Origin: Strix aluco
Lineage: Eukaryota; Chordata; Aves; Strigiformes; Strigidae
Length of the DNA: 64,000 nucleotides
Assembly (NCBI RefSeq): GCF_031877795.1
Contig: NC_133946.1
Span: forward strand, 12,437,144 to 12,501,143
Reading direction: 5' to 3'
In this document: in pieces, positions 1 to 13,298 of the stretch
Layout of the letters: each line of letters starts with the position of its first letter
Position numbering within the stretch: position 1 is the stretch's first letter
Program-made: the position numbers and the translations under genes
Notes under the pieces: generated by a model
The model's input: the letters and a program-made list of their open reading frames with translations, nothing else
Databases searched by the model: none
What the model was told of the DNA's origin: nothing

Positions 1-3000
1 AAAGTTTTTCTTCCCCATAAGGCTGCCTTCATGGCTTGCGTCCATTAACTCATATTTCACTGTTCTTGCATTTAAAGATTAAAATATATAGCTCTGCAAG
101 GAGATAAAGGTCCATACATTTGTTTTCAATGTTCATTGACCTGCACGTTTTCCTCAAGTTCGTCAGCAGCGAGGCCCCAACACAAAACCATTACACAGGC
201 TCTGCTGCCATCCCGTGGCTGCTCCCAACTTTGAACTTAAATAACACTATTTCAGCATCGCTCCTGCCCGGGAGGTTAATCCAGGATTTAAAGAGGAGCT
301 CAGAAAGGCAAAGCAACTCCAACAGCCGCTGCCTTTCCCTGGCGAGGAAACCCTGGCAAACACCTTCTGCTTCCCTTCCCTCCTTTCCACTCCCCAGGTC
401 ATTCCACCAGGAGTCAACCTCCAATAACAGGAAAAGTTTACAGAATCCCTTCATCATTGAAAGGGAACATAAAAAGCAGAGGGTAAAACTGCCCATTGTA
501 ACAGCACGTCATTGCTGGAATCGGCATTCTCTGATGTCATCCCTTAAAGTTTCACCAGAGAGAGCAGAATTACCTCTTTGTTTTCTAGGTGCTGGGTTTG
601 GGCTATATCTTTAACCTTTTGTTCCTCTGGCAGTTTCTTCTGTTCTTGCTCCTGCCTCTTCATCTCTGCTAGCCTCTGCTCCTGCTGGCAAGCCGACATC
701 ACACAGGAATTAATCTCATGAACTAAACTACGCTGTTAATGCAGGGATCCACTTTTGATATGCAAAAAAATCTGAGCATCTAACTGCAAGTGTTCGTTGC
801 CTGTGATGCTAAAGAGCACTGAGCACAGTGCAGACAGTGAACAAATGCAGCAGTTCGAGCTTTCCTCGCAGTGGCACAAATCGACCTTCCCATTTAAGTG
901 CATTAGTTGCCTTTCTCTACAAATGCAATGACCTCATGCTTTGAAAAGCTTGCTACTGACTTTATCTTCAGGATAGAAACATCAGAAACCAGCCAACCAT
1001 CTGACTGGAAAAGCCTGTGCTACTGATCTCAGCCTCTTCTTACACTAAGAACCGTCTTTTTAGAGGCCAAGTCGTCCCACTGTACAGTAACCATCCCACA
1101 CAGGTCACAAGAATCTCACCCTGCAAATGCTCAGTTCTTCCTACTGAACGTAGAGGATACCAAGAGGTGCTGACCCAAACAGCCGGCGTCTAAAAGCAAG
1201 TGAAATAACCCCACCCGCTCAGTCGCTCCCAACAGGAACGGCTCCCGAAGCTGGCCCCACCAGCTGCAAGCAGCGCATACGTACGTCTGTCTTCCCCATC
1301 TCCTTGGGGAGCTGTTCTTTAGCAGCCAGCGCGTCCTTCTGTGGGCAAGCGGCCTTCTCCTGCTGCTCGCGGAGCCTGAGAACCAAAGCAACAGACCGGT
1401 ACTCTCAAATCCACCAGGGTACCCCCATCCAGCACCTGCCACAGCCCCCCCTCTCTCACAGCCTTTCAGGGCACTCCCCACCACACTCCCACCTCACCGA
1501 GCCCAGGATTTCTCCTCAGCAGCTTAGTACCCACAACAGTCGAGTCGTGCTGACAGCACAAAGTAGCTCTTCACTGCTTGAGCCTTTCACTAGTGCCCTC
1601 TGCTCCCGCTTCTCTTCAAAGTCCCACACAGAATTTACTACATAAATTGGATATTGTCTTACCTTTCTGCCTGGATTCTCTCCTGTTCCTTCTTCCTCTC
1701 CAGCTCTCTCTCTGCAGCCAGCTGCTTCTCTCTCTCCTGCTCTGCCTGTCTCTGCTCCGCAATCTTCCTGGCACGTTCCTGCTCCTCTTCCTTCCTCTTC
1801 TGCATTAGCTCTTTGTGCCGACGTTCCTCCTCCTCCTGGTAAGCCCAACAAGGCAGTTACTCCCCTTACACCGAACCAGAACAGGCTCCAGAGTCAAGGA
1901 GCAGAAAGGCCCCATCTGACCCCAGTCCCTGGCACCTCCCGCCAGAGCAGGGGAGCAGCTCCGGGCTGCAGTCCCGGTGCCTCACCTCCAGCCACCTCAA
2001 CGCCGGCCCCTCCCTGCCCACACGGTACCCAAAGGGCTCTGGATCTCCAAGGGACAGGTTTAACTGATGTTTAGGACTTGCCAACGCACAGATTACAGTT
2101 GTAAGTAAGAATCTGTCCAGCACCACAGAAGAACTGTGGGTCACAATCACCAAGAGCTGGCAGCGTATTGCAAGAGGACACAGGAAGCACCACACTGAGG
2201 AGAGCTTCAAAGATAAAGCCTCCCGCCACACCGATCCTGGCTGGGCTGGCTCGTGTCAGCACTCCCACGGGCTCCTCACTTACAAAGAGCAGCAAAGCGC
2301 GGCCACTCTAAATGCACTCAGGGTAAGAGGATGGGCTCCAGCACAGACCTGCTGCAGTGCTTTTTGTTTTCTGGCCTCTTCTTCGTGCCTGCGCCGGGCC
2401 TCTGCTTCTTCCATTTTCTTGGCAGCTGCTTTCTTTTTGATCTTCTCTTCTGCCAGCCTTTCTTCCCGCACCTACGGCACAGGCATAGCTAGCTGGATAC
2501 CCACGTCTCAGGTGGGACAGTGCTCTGCACGTGAAATATCCTAGAGTAAGTCTCAAAGACACAGAGCTCCCTCCCTCTCACAGGGCAAAAGCGTCCTTTT
2601 TCGCCAGTGCTTTATTTTAAAAAGGTAATATTTAAGGAAATTACCTTCTTTTACACATCTCCACAGGAAGAGCTGATCCTATTCTGGCCTTTACACATCT
2701 AATACCACAAAAACCATCAGATTATATTCTCAGAACCATGAAATAAGAAAATCAGATGGAGATGATTAAAGCAGACAAATGATTGCTGTGGTCACATGTG
2801 CAAATCATCCCAAAGAATCAGATACAAGAAAGGGTCTGGAGGAAGTACATTTATTTTCACCTCTTCATCCATCAGTCAGATGGGAGAACAGCTTCGAGTA
2901 GATAAAGCCTCAGGGCCATTAGGCTGGCTTTATCTGCTCGAAGTTCTTCTCCCATCTGACAGAGCCCTAATAAAGCCCATTTAGATTCATAATTCTGGGA

Positions 3001-6000
3001 AATAAGGGGTTTATCTGCCATTTTCTGTAACCAAGAGAAAGGCGGTCACTCAGAATCGGCAAGTTTCTGGAAGGATCTTTATTCAACCGTTCTCCAGTTC
3101 ACTCTCTAAATTTCAGCCCCTGTCTTTCTGCAAGGCACACTCATGTGGCATCATCCACCTCAACAGATTATTTATTCTCCCAGACAAACTCCACAGGTAT
3201 ATCGGGCCTTACCTTCTCGGTCTTCTCAAACAGAGCTATCTTCTGCTCAATGCGCCTTTTCCTCTCTTCCTCTATCTGCTCTGCCCGCTCCCGAGCTTGC
3301 AACACTTTGCGCAGACGCTCCTCACGCTTCCTGTAGGACACAGCCCAACCTGGTCATTGCAGTCCAGGCAGAGGATTCCTTACAACTCAAATACAAAGCC
3401 AGACACAGCTCCTGGGCACCATGAAATTCAATGAAGAAAATACACCATTCATTTAAACATCAGCAATTTTTTTAAGCTCCATCTGAGACAGAGGACTTAA
3501 GACGAAAAGCTGAAGAAGCACTCAGCTAGGTGAGTTACCTTTTATTTGCATTCTAGATAGATACTACGAGAACAAATACTGGCTTTGTGGTGTGAGAGCC
3601 AGCAGACAGGGATTTTTGCTGCGTGTATGGACTCTGCAAGATAAAAGACCCAGCCACAGGGACCTAGAGGTGCAGAGCACACAGGCTAGGCAGGGCAGAA
3701 AGCATATACTCACAGCTTTGCCTCTTCTAATCGCCGTTTCTTTTCTTCCTCCAGTTTTTGTTTTCTCAAGTGTTCGGCTTCTTGCTTTTTCCTCAGAGTC
3801 TCTAGCTTCTGTCTCTCCTTTTCCTGAAGTGGATTGAAATGTGATTGTATCCACCTATCAGGGCTTCCTTCTCCCTCGACCTGCTCACGTTAAGGGCGGC
3901 ACAGAGGAACACCAGGGAACTGCAGCCAGCACCAGGGGACGGTAACAAGCTTGGGCCACCTGTGACATGGTCACAGATGTTTGGGAAGGAATGTGATGAA
4001 AAACGAGGCAGTGGTGTTAATCTTAGAGAGCAAGAGAAGAAGCTGGGAAGTTGAAACAGAAGCATCAGCTCCTGAAGCCCAGGCAGGTTCTGCAGAGATG
4101 GCGGGTGGACAGCACCATGATTTACGTTGGTAAAAAGAACCAAAAAAGCAGCGCTAATGCTCGGCATGATACCGACTTCCTGCGGTGAGAGCGGGGACAG
4201 ATGGTGCTCCAGGAGACACCTCGCTGCTCCTCAGAGCTCCCGCCGGCACCTCCGCTTCCCGCGTAGCTCCAGCTCAGGGCAAACCACCCCCGTCCAGCCC
4301 GAGCGCTTACGGCCTGTCTCAGGCCCAGGCAGCCCCACACATCACGCAAACGCGGGCGCCTCTCTAACCCGCCCAGCTAACTCGGTCTGAGCACACTGAC
4401 AATGAGGAGAGCAAGCTCCAGCCACCACAGCAAACAGGTTAAGACAAACTAATTTAATGCCAGATTTGATACTGCAGATGCCTAATTGTGACAGGCCTGG
4501 TCTCGGGACAAACCCATTGATAAGCATGGTGAAATAGTGAAGTGATAACCTTACGCTGGGCCCCACGTTGTACATGACTGGTGTTATTAGTATCCAAACT
4601 GGCTAATTTAAAACTAACGATTCTATCTTATTGCGCTGGTGCTATTTAGTTATGTCAGGCTCCACACAGAAAAAGTCCTGAGGGGAAGTGGGCCACACTG
4701 AAATGAGACCTAAAATATAACATTCAGTGAACTGACAGCGACAAAGGATGCATGAGCCAGAACACTTCTCATCATACCAGCTCCTTTGCCAACACAGGCA
4801 CTAATGTCAGCAGGAACTCCAGTGAGACTGAAGCTCGAGGCCTTCACTGCTCCCCAACGACAGACCAACTCAGAGCACAGCAAGACTCCCTACACATCAC
4901 AACCGTGACAGCTTTAAGCTATACAAAAGTTCTGATACAAGGTTGCTGGATATAAGCTAGATGCAGGAAAAACAGTTTCTGCAGTATGCCTTCCTCTCCC
5001 TGCCCAGCTCTCCTGCAAGTGAAAACAAGCCCTAGAACTACTGTATTCTGCAGGCACATTGCTGGGTTTCCCAAGTGTGAGCAGCCTGTGCTCACACACC
5101 AGCTCCCAGCGTGTCCCTGGGTGCCTCATGAAGCTACTGCGCCCTCATGTCGCAGCACGACTCCGGCACGGGACCTGCAGATGCTGATGGGAACCAGCTT
5201 TTCCTCGAGCATGGACTCCTCCGAGCCAAACACCAAATCTAAATGCCGATGAGGTAGAATTGAGGGCTGCCCAAATCTAAATGCCAATGAAGTAGGAGCG
5301 AGGGTTGCCCAGCAGGGATATGGGTAGTATTCCTGCTGCAAGTCCAGCCAATGTAATTAAATGATCATGATTTATGACCAAACTCTCCTGTGTAAGCAGA
5401 ACACAGGGAAAACCAACTGCCTTTGGAAATCTAGAAGCAGATCTCACATCCCATCTGCCCAAAGTACTGTCTGGGGTACAGGGGCTTACCGCTGTGACAC
5501 TGGAACTTCGCTGGGGTTTGCCCTGGGCAGAAGCAACCCCGCACACAGCAGAGCTGTGGTGTTTGTCTGCTGTGTGCCACCATCACACCCCCTGATAGCG
5601 ATGCCCGTTAGATCTGGGCTCCGGCACACTCATCTCACTGAACCAGCGGTCTCCTATTCAAGGCAGGCTCATGGTTCTTCCTGCTTCAAAGATCTGAAAA
5701 ACCTCAGAACATCAGAAGCTTGGATTTAAGCTCAGATCTCACTCACTAGAAAGATCCCAGAATGGAGACTTTGGATGTGCAGACCTCAGTTACACATACA
5801 CCTCAACTGCAGCATTCAAAATCCTCTTGATTTTCAGTTCCCAGTTTTCATTCCCAACTGTTACTTGCTAATACCACAGGGGAATGCTACAGTAATAAAG
5901 CTTAGGGTCCAAATTAGAACTCTTTAGGAAGCTGACTAATCACAGTTTTATTTAATTTATGTCAGTGTAAACAGCTTAAATTTACTTCTTAGTTTACTAT

Positions 6001-9000
6001 GGGTTGAAAAGTTTCTTTTCCATCTGTGCTTTAACTTAGACGCTCACCAGAGCATCACATACTTGCATACAGCAGAGTCTCGTCTTACCTTGGGATCCGA
6101 TTGGAGAGGAGTGTTGTACCGGATAAAAGATTTTATCACTCCGTTTCTCCCCACAGAGCTCGGCGTCATGAGGAGCTGGTTCTTCTGCACAGTGTGCAAA
6201 AACGTTTTGAAAGGACGTACAACCTGTAAGGGGAATGCCAAAAACGGTCCTCAGGAGCGTGAGTAAGAAGAGGTCTTGGTGAAGTTCACCAGGGTTACAA
6301 GGATCTTACTTTGCTGGCTGGAAAGACGGAGGATGGGGTCTGTCTTCTCGGAGGAGAAAGCCCTCCATCTTCTGCTTGCTGATGGTCATAGCGTTCGTCC
6401 ACAGCTCTCTTGTAACTTGGCTTTCTCCTGTCAGAAGAATACAGTCTGTCACACGTGGCAAACCCTCCCGATGGTCTCAAAGTCAGGTTTAAGAAAAGGT
6501 CATAAAGCTCTCCTAGCTGAAAAGATACTTCATTGCCTATGCACAAGTAGTTACCCAGTAACAGATTTCTCATGTGATAGAAGATACAAATTAAATTCTC
6601 TTTTTATAGAGGCAGAGAAAGCTTCCTGCAAAAGTTTCACAGTCACAGAACACTGAAGCCATTTAACAACATTTCAGCCTTGAACCTGCTTTGAACCAGA
6701 GGACAGATCTCCAGAGGCACCTTCCAGCTGGAATGATTCTACGAACATACCTGGCACTCTGGGGCGGCTCCTGGGTCTCCCCCTTATTTGAGTTGCTTTC
6801 TGAAAGAAAACAGTTACACAGTCAGCTCTAGCAGAAGAAAACTCCCTTCCAACACAGCTCTGAAAGCAGACAACAGATTTAGCAGCTCGCTAAAGAGCAA
6901 AAACCCTGCCATGAATTACACGCAGCAGGATCTTTCTTGCCTTCAGCAAGCAGCCACACAGCGCCAGTCGAATCCAGAAATAGAAAAGAAGGCAAAGCTG
7001 CCTGGTCTGCAGCACGCGGCTCGCTCTAACGCAGCGCCGTTGTGCTCGGCGGACACACCGCGACTGCTCGCTCAGGAAGGGGGTTGGACCAGGCCTCCCC
7101 CAACCCCCAGAACCCTCTGTCCTCATGCCACGCACTTCCCAGGGTGGGAAGTGACTCCAGCACAGAATCTCCTAACTGCTGATCTCTTGAAACAAATCCT
7201 CCCTTGTCAAAGATTAGAACAATCTTTCAAACTGGGCTCTCAAATTAACTAGCCAGTCTCTCAAACCTCCCAGTCAGCCTCCCAACAACGCGATGACTTT
7301 TTAAAATTTTGCCACAAAACCCCTCTGGAAGTTACCATTGTTGCTTGGCTCCTCTGGCTGTTCGTTTCTGCTGATGGTTCGAGAGCGAAGTGACATTCGC
7401 GGGCTTTGGGGATTCTGTAGGAAAAGCAAATGGGTTTCAGCACAATTCTCACACAGAAACAGCCAATTACTGTTTCAAATCGTGACATCATTCTGACAAG
7501 GACACTGCAATACTGCCAGGGAATGCAGAACCACATGGCAGAAAGTATTGGAGCCAGTACTCAGAGGGAAGTCCTAACCTCCAGCTGAGAAAAATACCTC
7601 GGGACATATCTTGGGAAATTCCCTGGTGTCCTGTCATCACTAGAAGCACAGAGGTTCCCAGAACACGGGTATTTGCAATGAGGGACCGGCTGCTTAAACA
7701 GAACAAACTCATAAACTATTAAGGACAAAAGTGTTTCAAGTTGGAATCTGTTTATGCTTGCTGGACCCCCTTCACTGAGCAGTGATGAATGGGCAGCCTG
7801 GGAGACAGCAAAGACAAGCAGCCCATTTCCTTGATTTATGGGTTGGTTACGGATGCTGTTATTTGCCACCTTTGCACTTCCACTGGCACGGAATTGTTGA
7901 GATAATGGCTTTGGAGAGCAGGCAGCAGCCCGGCAGTCTGCACTCCGCTAGCAAGGCCAGTGTTAACTCCGCTCCCCGCGCCCGTGGAGGCTGGCAGGCA
8001 CGGGGGAGATGGGAAGAGAATAAAGTATGGAAACTTTCTCCTCCCCAAATGTTTCTGTAGGGTCTTACCCTAAGGCTGGGGACAGGAAGCATCTTGTAGC
8101 ACGACAGAAGGATGTAGATCTAACGAATTCGAGAGCAGGGCTGCGAGGATCTGACCTTTGGGGAAGCACACGCGCAGAGGCACTGCCTGTGTGCCCCTAC
8201 AGACAGGTGTTCTCTGGGCCAAGGGGGCTGCTGCAGCACCACCCTCCACGCTGCTCACAGTTCCCAGAGGAAATCTCTGGCAGAAACCAAACCATGTTTG
8301 GTTTGCCAAGAAAAGTGCTGCTGGACGGACAGACAGATGGGGAGAGGGAACCTGGGCTAAGAGTGGTCCCACTCCCAGAGCAGCAGTAGGGGAACGAGAG
8401 GTGAGAGTCAGGGCAGATCACACACTACATGGACCAGCCTCTGTTTATAAATCCATCGGGGTACAGAAATAAGTCCTCCACTCGCAGATCTGCAGAGCAG
8501 TCCATTCCTCTCTTCTCCCCCTTTGCCCTTTAAGCTTTCTTACAGTTGTAACTCAGGCAAGCTAAAAATCCAGAGGCGGTAGAAAAAAGGAGTTTTGCAG
8601 CTCCACTGACAAGCGCGGCCATAAAGGCATGTGTAAGCCTGTCCTTGTTTACAGAACTGCTCGAGGCACAGAGCTCCACTCCATTAACTCAGCCTTAGCT
8701 CACTGAAAATTATTCTGGGCAAAACAGTGACATAATCCTGGGATTTCTTCCTCAGGAGGGCAGTGAGAATTGTGGAGGGATATGTTTTGACCTGGATGGT
8801 ATTTACAAATTTCTGTGTTTGCCTTGAGACAAACTGACAAGCTTTGAATAATCTGCAGGACTAACAAAAAGGTCAAAAGAAGCTTTAAAAATACAGAAGT
8901 AGTAATAGTGTACAAACTCTGTACAACTGAAAAAACTTCCCTGAATTATAAGAAGGTTATTTATCTGTATAGATTCAGGACTGAATTTTCACACAACTGA

Positions 9001-12000
9001 TCTCTATCAAGAGGCTGAGAAGCAAGAGCCGGCAGGACTCGGAACACCAGCACTGGTATGCGTCAACCCATCACTTACATTTAATTATATTTATGCCAAG
9101 CAGCAGCAAGAATGCTGTTTTCTAGTCAAAGCTAGCCTTGCTCTGAAAGCATCTGAGATCGTAACACTGTACTGACAGAATATAGCTACCTGCATCCAAA
9201 ATAAGCCTTGGGTCATCTTCCAAATAAAACTTTACTGGTTGTTGTTTTGCCGATTTTGGAACATTGTGATTAAACCAGACTCGCCAATCTCAGACTTTCT
9301 CTAGTCTGTGCATGGGAACCAGGGAGGGTAGGGACAAGCTCACACAACCACGCAGAGAGCTCTACACCTCCTCTAGCCAAGCAGCCCGTTGCCCAAATCC
9401 AGCAATCTGTGGCCAGAGCTCCCCGATTCCCCAGTAACAAATGAGAGTTGTGTTCAACACCTTCTGCTCACAAGTCCACACAAACGGAAACGCTTCTAAT
9501 CTCTGCTCAAATCTTACCAACTTGGAGGGGGTACAAGATCCAGGAGGAGGCCTAGAAAAAAAAAATAAAGGCAGCCGTGTTTAATAACATCAAGGAAACT
9601 GGGAAGCCATTCATTATCTGCAAGCAGTGCATTTTATACCAAGAATATCACTGTAAAAAAAAAATCCTCCAAGCAGGATATTAAGGATAAAATAATATCT
9701 TAAAGTCATCTTACCCAATTTTGACAACTGTTTCTTCTTCCTCTGGCACCTCTCCAGAGCTGGAGGCTGCAGGAAAAGAAAAAAAATGCCAGAGCTGTAA
9801 GATAAGAGGTGCAGACCAAGGCTCTGAGGGAGTGAGGTTTACCCAAGACGGCTGCAGAGGCCTTTGCTCTGCCCTGTCAGTACTGCCACGTGCTGCTGCT
9901 GCGAGCGAAGGCAGTTCAGTGCCCCCAAGCAGCACTGGAGGAAATGCTGCCTGCAACTTTAATGTAAGACAGCAGATGCTCTCAATTATAGATGAGCTCC
10001 AAGTGCTGTTCAACGAGCTCACATTAAGAGCAGCCAGGTCTGGGCTCAGCCTGGGCCGCAGCCAGCTGCCAGCAGGAGTTAGAGGCAGCGTTATTTACAG
10101 CACAAGCGCTGCTTCCCGCCAAGCGTCCCCCAGCTCGGCAGTAGCCGGTTTTTAAGTACCACAGAGCCGGAAACTGCTGCTCATAATTAAGGCAGTGATG
10201 CAGCTTCAGCCTGGGCAGGGACACAGGGGCAGAGTGCAGAGGCTGAGAGAGCAGCTGCTCCCCTATTTCCACGCCGGTGTGGCCAAGGGAGCCCAGGCAT
10301 GGGCGCTGTACGTGGCCAGTGCTGCAGGGACAGGGCAGACACACTCTGCAGTCAATTAACACACTTCGAGTGTTAACGAGATCAACTGGAGCTGCCTGAA
10401 ACATCACAGTTCCCCTCCTTAACCCAGAAATTTCGACTAGGCAGAAGAGCAGTTGTGTCAAATAGCACAGAGGGAAGAAGTAAAGCCTTCCTCAAACCCC
10501 CAAGTAATCCAGATCTGGACAATACTGACCAATCATTTAAACTGGGTAGATAAAGCTACTCCAGTGCCTCTTCAAAGTTACAGATGAAAAGACTTCCCTA
10601 CAGTTTCATTTTTTACTGAGGGAGCCCTCAACGCTGTGCTTAAAAACTTACACAGCACTGCCCAGTACCTGTTACCAGCACAGGAAACCCTGGACTGGGG
10701 ACTGCAGTGCTCTGGTTCTGGAAAAACATTCAACCAGAACAGTTAAATTGGTATGGAAAATACTACAGTGCTTGTCCAGGAATAACCTTCTACAGCAAAG
10801 AGGGCAACTCTTCAAGAAAAGCCAGTTTATACAGCACAAACCCCACCAAACTACAACACTGCAGACTAACATGCTGTTATTTCAGCTGTACTAGTTCTCC
10901 CTTCAAACAAAAGAGCATGCTGTGCAAAAAAGCCAATCTCTCCTCAACACAAGTGGCGTGGAAGAGGTTCTCTTGCATTTGAGGAGACATTTACTAGCCA
11001 CTTTCCCTCAGCTTGAAAAACCAACGACGTTATATCCATCTCTGTGTTCTCCTGCCCCACATCCAACACCTGCATTGCGGTAGCACTGAAGTATATTTAA
11101 ATCAGTTTGTCCTTCGCTGAAACCTGCCTCTACTGCAAACTGTAAAAGCCTGGAAGACTTTTAATAAGTTTACAAAGTTCAACCTCAAAATTCCCTTCTC
11201 AAAAGAGCTCTAGAACCAGCAGCCAGATGTTGTTTAAAGAGCAGTGGATTTGTGATGGCTACCTCATTTCCCAGAAAACAAGACGGCCTTTGTGAGAGCC
11301 CAAACCCTCCTTAGCAGCCGCCAGCAGCCACAACCCGCTCGCCAGCCTCCTCCTTCGCCTCGCGACCTGCCACCGCAGCTCGGAAGATGTTTGGGCTGTT
11401 CTCCAGAGGATTTACAAGGCCGAGACACAGGCCACGGACTAGCAGGTACCTGGGATTCTCTATTTGCGTAGGTGTCCAGAAAGCCAGTCAGAACATCTAC
11501 GCTGAAGCGCAGGCGCCTGGCCAAGGAGGATCAGCTGTGGCACCCAGTTGAGGCACTAACCCCATAACACTGTTTTCCTTCAGTAGTGGATCAACAAAAA
11601 GAGCAGAAAAAGCACAAAGCAAACCCATCTGGTGCCATTCAAACTTACCATCCACACGACTGGAGGACACGGATGACTTCCGAGCTGCCTTCCTCTTGGC
11701 CATTGCCCTGGTGACAGATTTCCGGATCATACTTTCCCTCTTGCTGGCCAGTGAGTATTTCTCTGCCAAGGAGGTTCTGCGAGTCATGGAAGTTTTGCCC
11801 ATCAGGCTTCTGCGCACCGAACGCCGGCTCAGCCTCAAGCCTTTTGGAGTCCCTGGGCTGTCCCTTATGCGCTGGGGTGGCTCCTTGTCCAACCCCTCTT
11901 GTACCTGAGCAGAGTCATCTCCCTCCTCCAGCCTAGATTCCTCACTTAAAATGACTGTAGTATTAGCTGCCTTTGCTGCCTTCAGCTCCGCTGCAGCCTC

Positions 12001-13298
12001 ACTTTCCCCTGCATCGCTTGCCTCAGGGGTGTGAGGAACCATCAGCTCAGCAGCTGCAGGCCCAGGCGGTGATTTGACAACCCTGCTCTGCCTGGGAGAG
12101 CCACCATCAGAGCTCAGGAGGATGGTGGTGGAGAGCTGCTCTGCAGGTCCGGGTGTGCTCTTCTGTAGATGTAGCTCGGCGCTAACACAACTGCTGACAT
12201 CAATTTCCTCTAAGGAAACCTGCCCTTCTTCTTGCTGGGCCAAGGGGGTCTCAGGAACAACCTCCGAGCTTTTAGCAGACGTTACGGCTTGGGACCTTGT
12301 CACGCGTTGAGGTGGAGACTGTTCTTTGGCCTCAGCCCTGCTTACTTCCAGCTTTTCTTTATTTTGGAGTCGTTGAGAGTATCGCATAGAGCTTACCAGT
12401 TTGAGACTGCTGTTCCTCCTTCTAGATAATCTAACAACAGAAACAGTGTGTCAGACTGGGACTGGATTCAGGAATAGACCAAAGTCCTTCCATGCAAAGG
12501 GGAATGTGCAGAAAAACAAAGTTAAAACACCTGGGATGAGCCTCTCTGAGAGCTCAATAGACACAGGGCTGCAGAAAGAGGCTAACACAGAAAGCAGCTA
12601 ACAGACATAATCATTTTGGAGCAGAATAGATAGAGAATGAAGAAATGCAGCGATATAAAATGGAGGGGAGTGACAAACACTGAGCTTCCCATGAGCACCG
12701 CAGAGTGTTCAGCAGAGCGCCCGGCCGGACCTTTAACACGGGGGCGAAGGGGAGGCCTCAAGGACGCGCTCAGGGGGGGCCATTATCTTAGCGCGACTTT
12801 CACCAGCAGAGGTTTTCAGCCCCCCAAGAGCCGCCTCCCCCCTCCAGGCGCCGAGGGGACCCTCCCTGCTGCACCTTCGGCCGCCCCATCCCCTCCCAAG
12901 CGGCACTTCCCGGGTTCCAGCGCCCCGGCCTCCACCCCCTCACGGGCGGGCCTACCGCTTCCTGCCCGGCTCCAGGCTCTCCTCCTGCGGGCCGCAAAGC
13001 CGCTTCCTCCGCTGCCGGTTCTTCTGCGACGGCGTCTTGGGCATCAGCTGCGGCTCATCGCCGTAATGGCTGCGAGGGGACGGGGAGAGGCGGGGGGTCA
13101 GCGCGGGGAGCGGCCGGTAACGGCCCGGTGAGGGGAACCGTGGTGGGGGGGGGGTCGGTACCTGCTGAACACCCTGGCCGCCTCCTCGCGGATCTCCCTC
13201 AGCCACACCAGGTCGGTGTCGTCCACTTGCCGCAGGAACTCCGCCAGCCGCCGGTTACACACCACCGGCAGCTGCGCCGGTCCTGCCGCTGCCGCCAT
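1..13298 (-). CDS. INCENP: Inner centromere protein, copy A (3' end off window)
   Basis: INCENP is the scaffold of the chromosomal passenger complex. Its N-terminus binds survivin and borealin, a central single alpha-helix binds microtubules, and the C-terminal IN-box activates Aurora B. I chose the ATG at 13298 because the following residues ([10 protein letters not shown], then [12 protein letters not shown]) match the family N-terminus. Exon 2 carries the family hallmark [10 protein letters not shown]. Exon 3 holds a low-complexity Ser/Pro/Glu-rich region ending in the block [17 protein letters not shown]. Exons 7-9 carry EPPQSAR and [21 protein letters not shown]. Exons 11-16 encode a continuous Glu/Lys/Arg-rich helix ([48 protein letters not shown]). 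About 746 residues are visible; the last roughly 120, including the IN-box, lie to the left of base 1. It shares its promoter with copy B, which is divergent. It is the more canonical of the two in the helix. Confidence 0.93.
2876..2959. repeat. Near-perfect inverted repeat (hairpin) in an INCENP-A intron
   Basis: Bases 2876-2909 and 2926-2959 are reverse complements over 34 nt with three mismatches, separated by a 16-nt loop. Either strand would fold into a long stem-loop of pre-microRNA size. It lies in the intron between the exons at 3213-3330 and 2349-2471. It could be a microRNA precursor, a small palindromic transposon relic, or a chance palindrome. I do not recognise the sequence. Confidence 0.85.
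4666..4677 (-). other. Candidate 12-nt microexon of INCENP copy A
   Basis: A strong pyrimidine-rich acceptor (CTTCCCCTCAG) is followed by 12 nt coding for Asp-Phe-Phe-Cys, then GTGGAG as a weak donor. It falls exactly where copy B has a 12-nt exon coding Gly-Asp-Phe-Val, between the exons ending in DPK and starting with EKERQ. The donor is poor, so this is tentative. Confidence 0.4.
6683..6748 (+). mobile_element. CR1 LINE 3' tail fragment
   Basis: The segment with AGATCTCCAGAGG, then CTTCCAGCTGGAA, then ATGATTCTACGAA resembles the 3' end of avian CR1 retroposons, which end in short ATTCTATG-like repeats. It lies directly beside INCENP-A exon 7 (donor side), within the intron, in antisense to the gene. 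Only the terminal part is recognisable. Confidence 0.6.

Larger units (their letters stand above)
574..13298 (-). other. INCENP: Exon map of INCENP copy A
   Basis: Coding exons read from AG/GT borders on the minus strand, 5' to 3': 13298-13162 (137 nt), 13069-12956 (114), 12430-11649 (782), 9766-9715 (52), 9551-9518 (34), 7414-7336 (79), 6799-6751 (49), 6427-6310 (118), 6223-6089 (135), 4677-4666 (12, tentative microexon), 3823-3714 (110), 3330-3213 (118), 2471-2349 (123), 1835-1663 (173), 1375-1285 (91), 684-574 (111). All joins keep one open frame. The exons of 137, 114, 52, 34, 12, 110 and 111 nt have exactly the same lengths in copy B. The stretches between are introns. The intron from 4665 to 3824 and the one from 7335 to 6800 hold nothing else I recognise. 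Confidence 0.85.

Noticed and set aside
9191-9237. Possible INCENP-A exon reading [15 protein letters not shown] before a GTAGC donor
   Set aside because: No acceptor gives this frame in phase with the exon before (9518-9551), and the flanking exons join in frame without it. Copy B has no equivalent.
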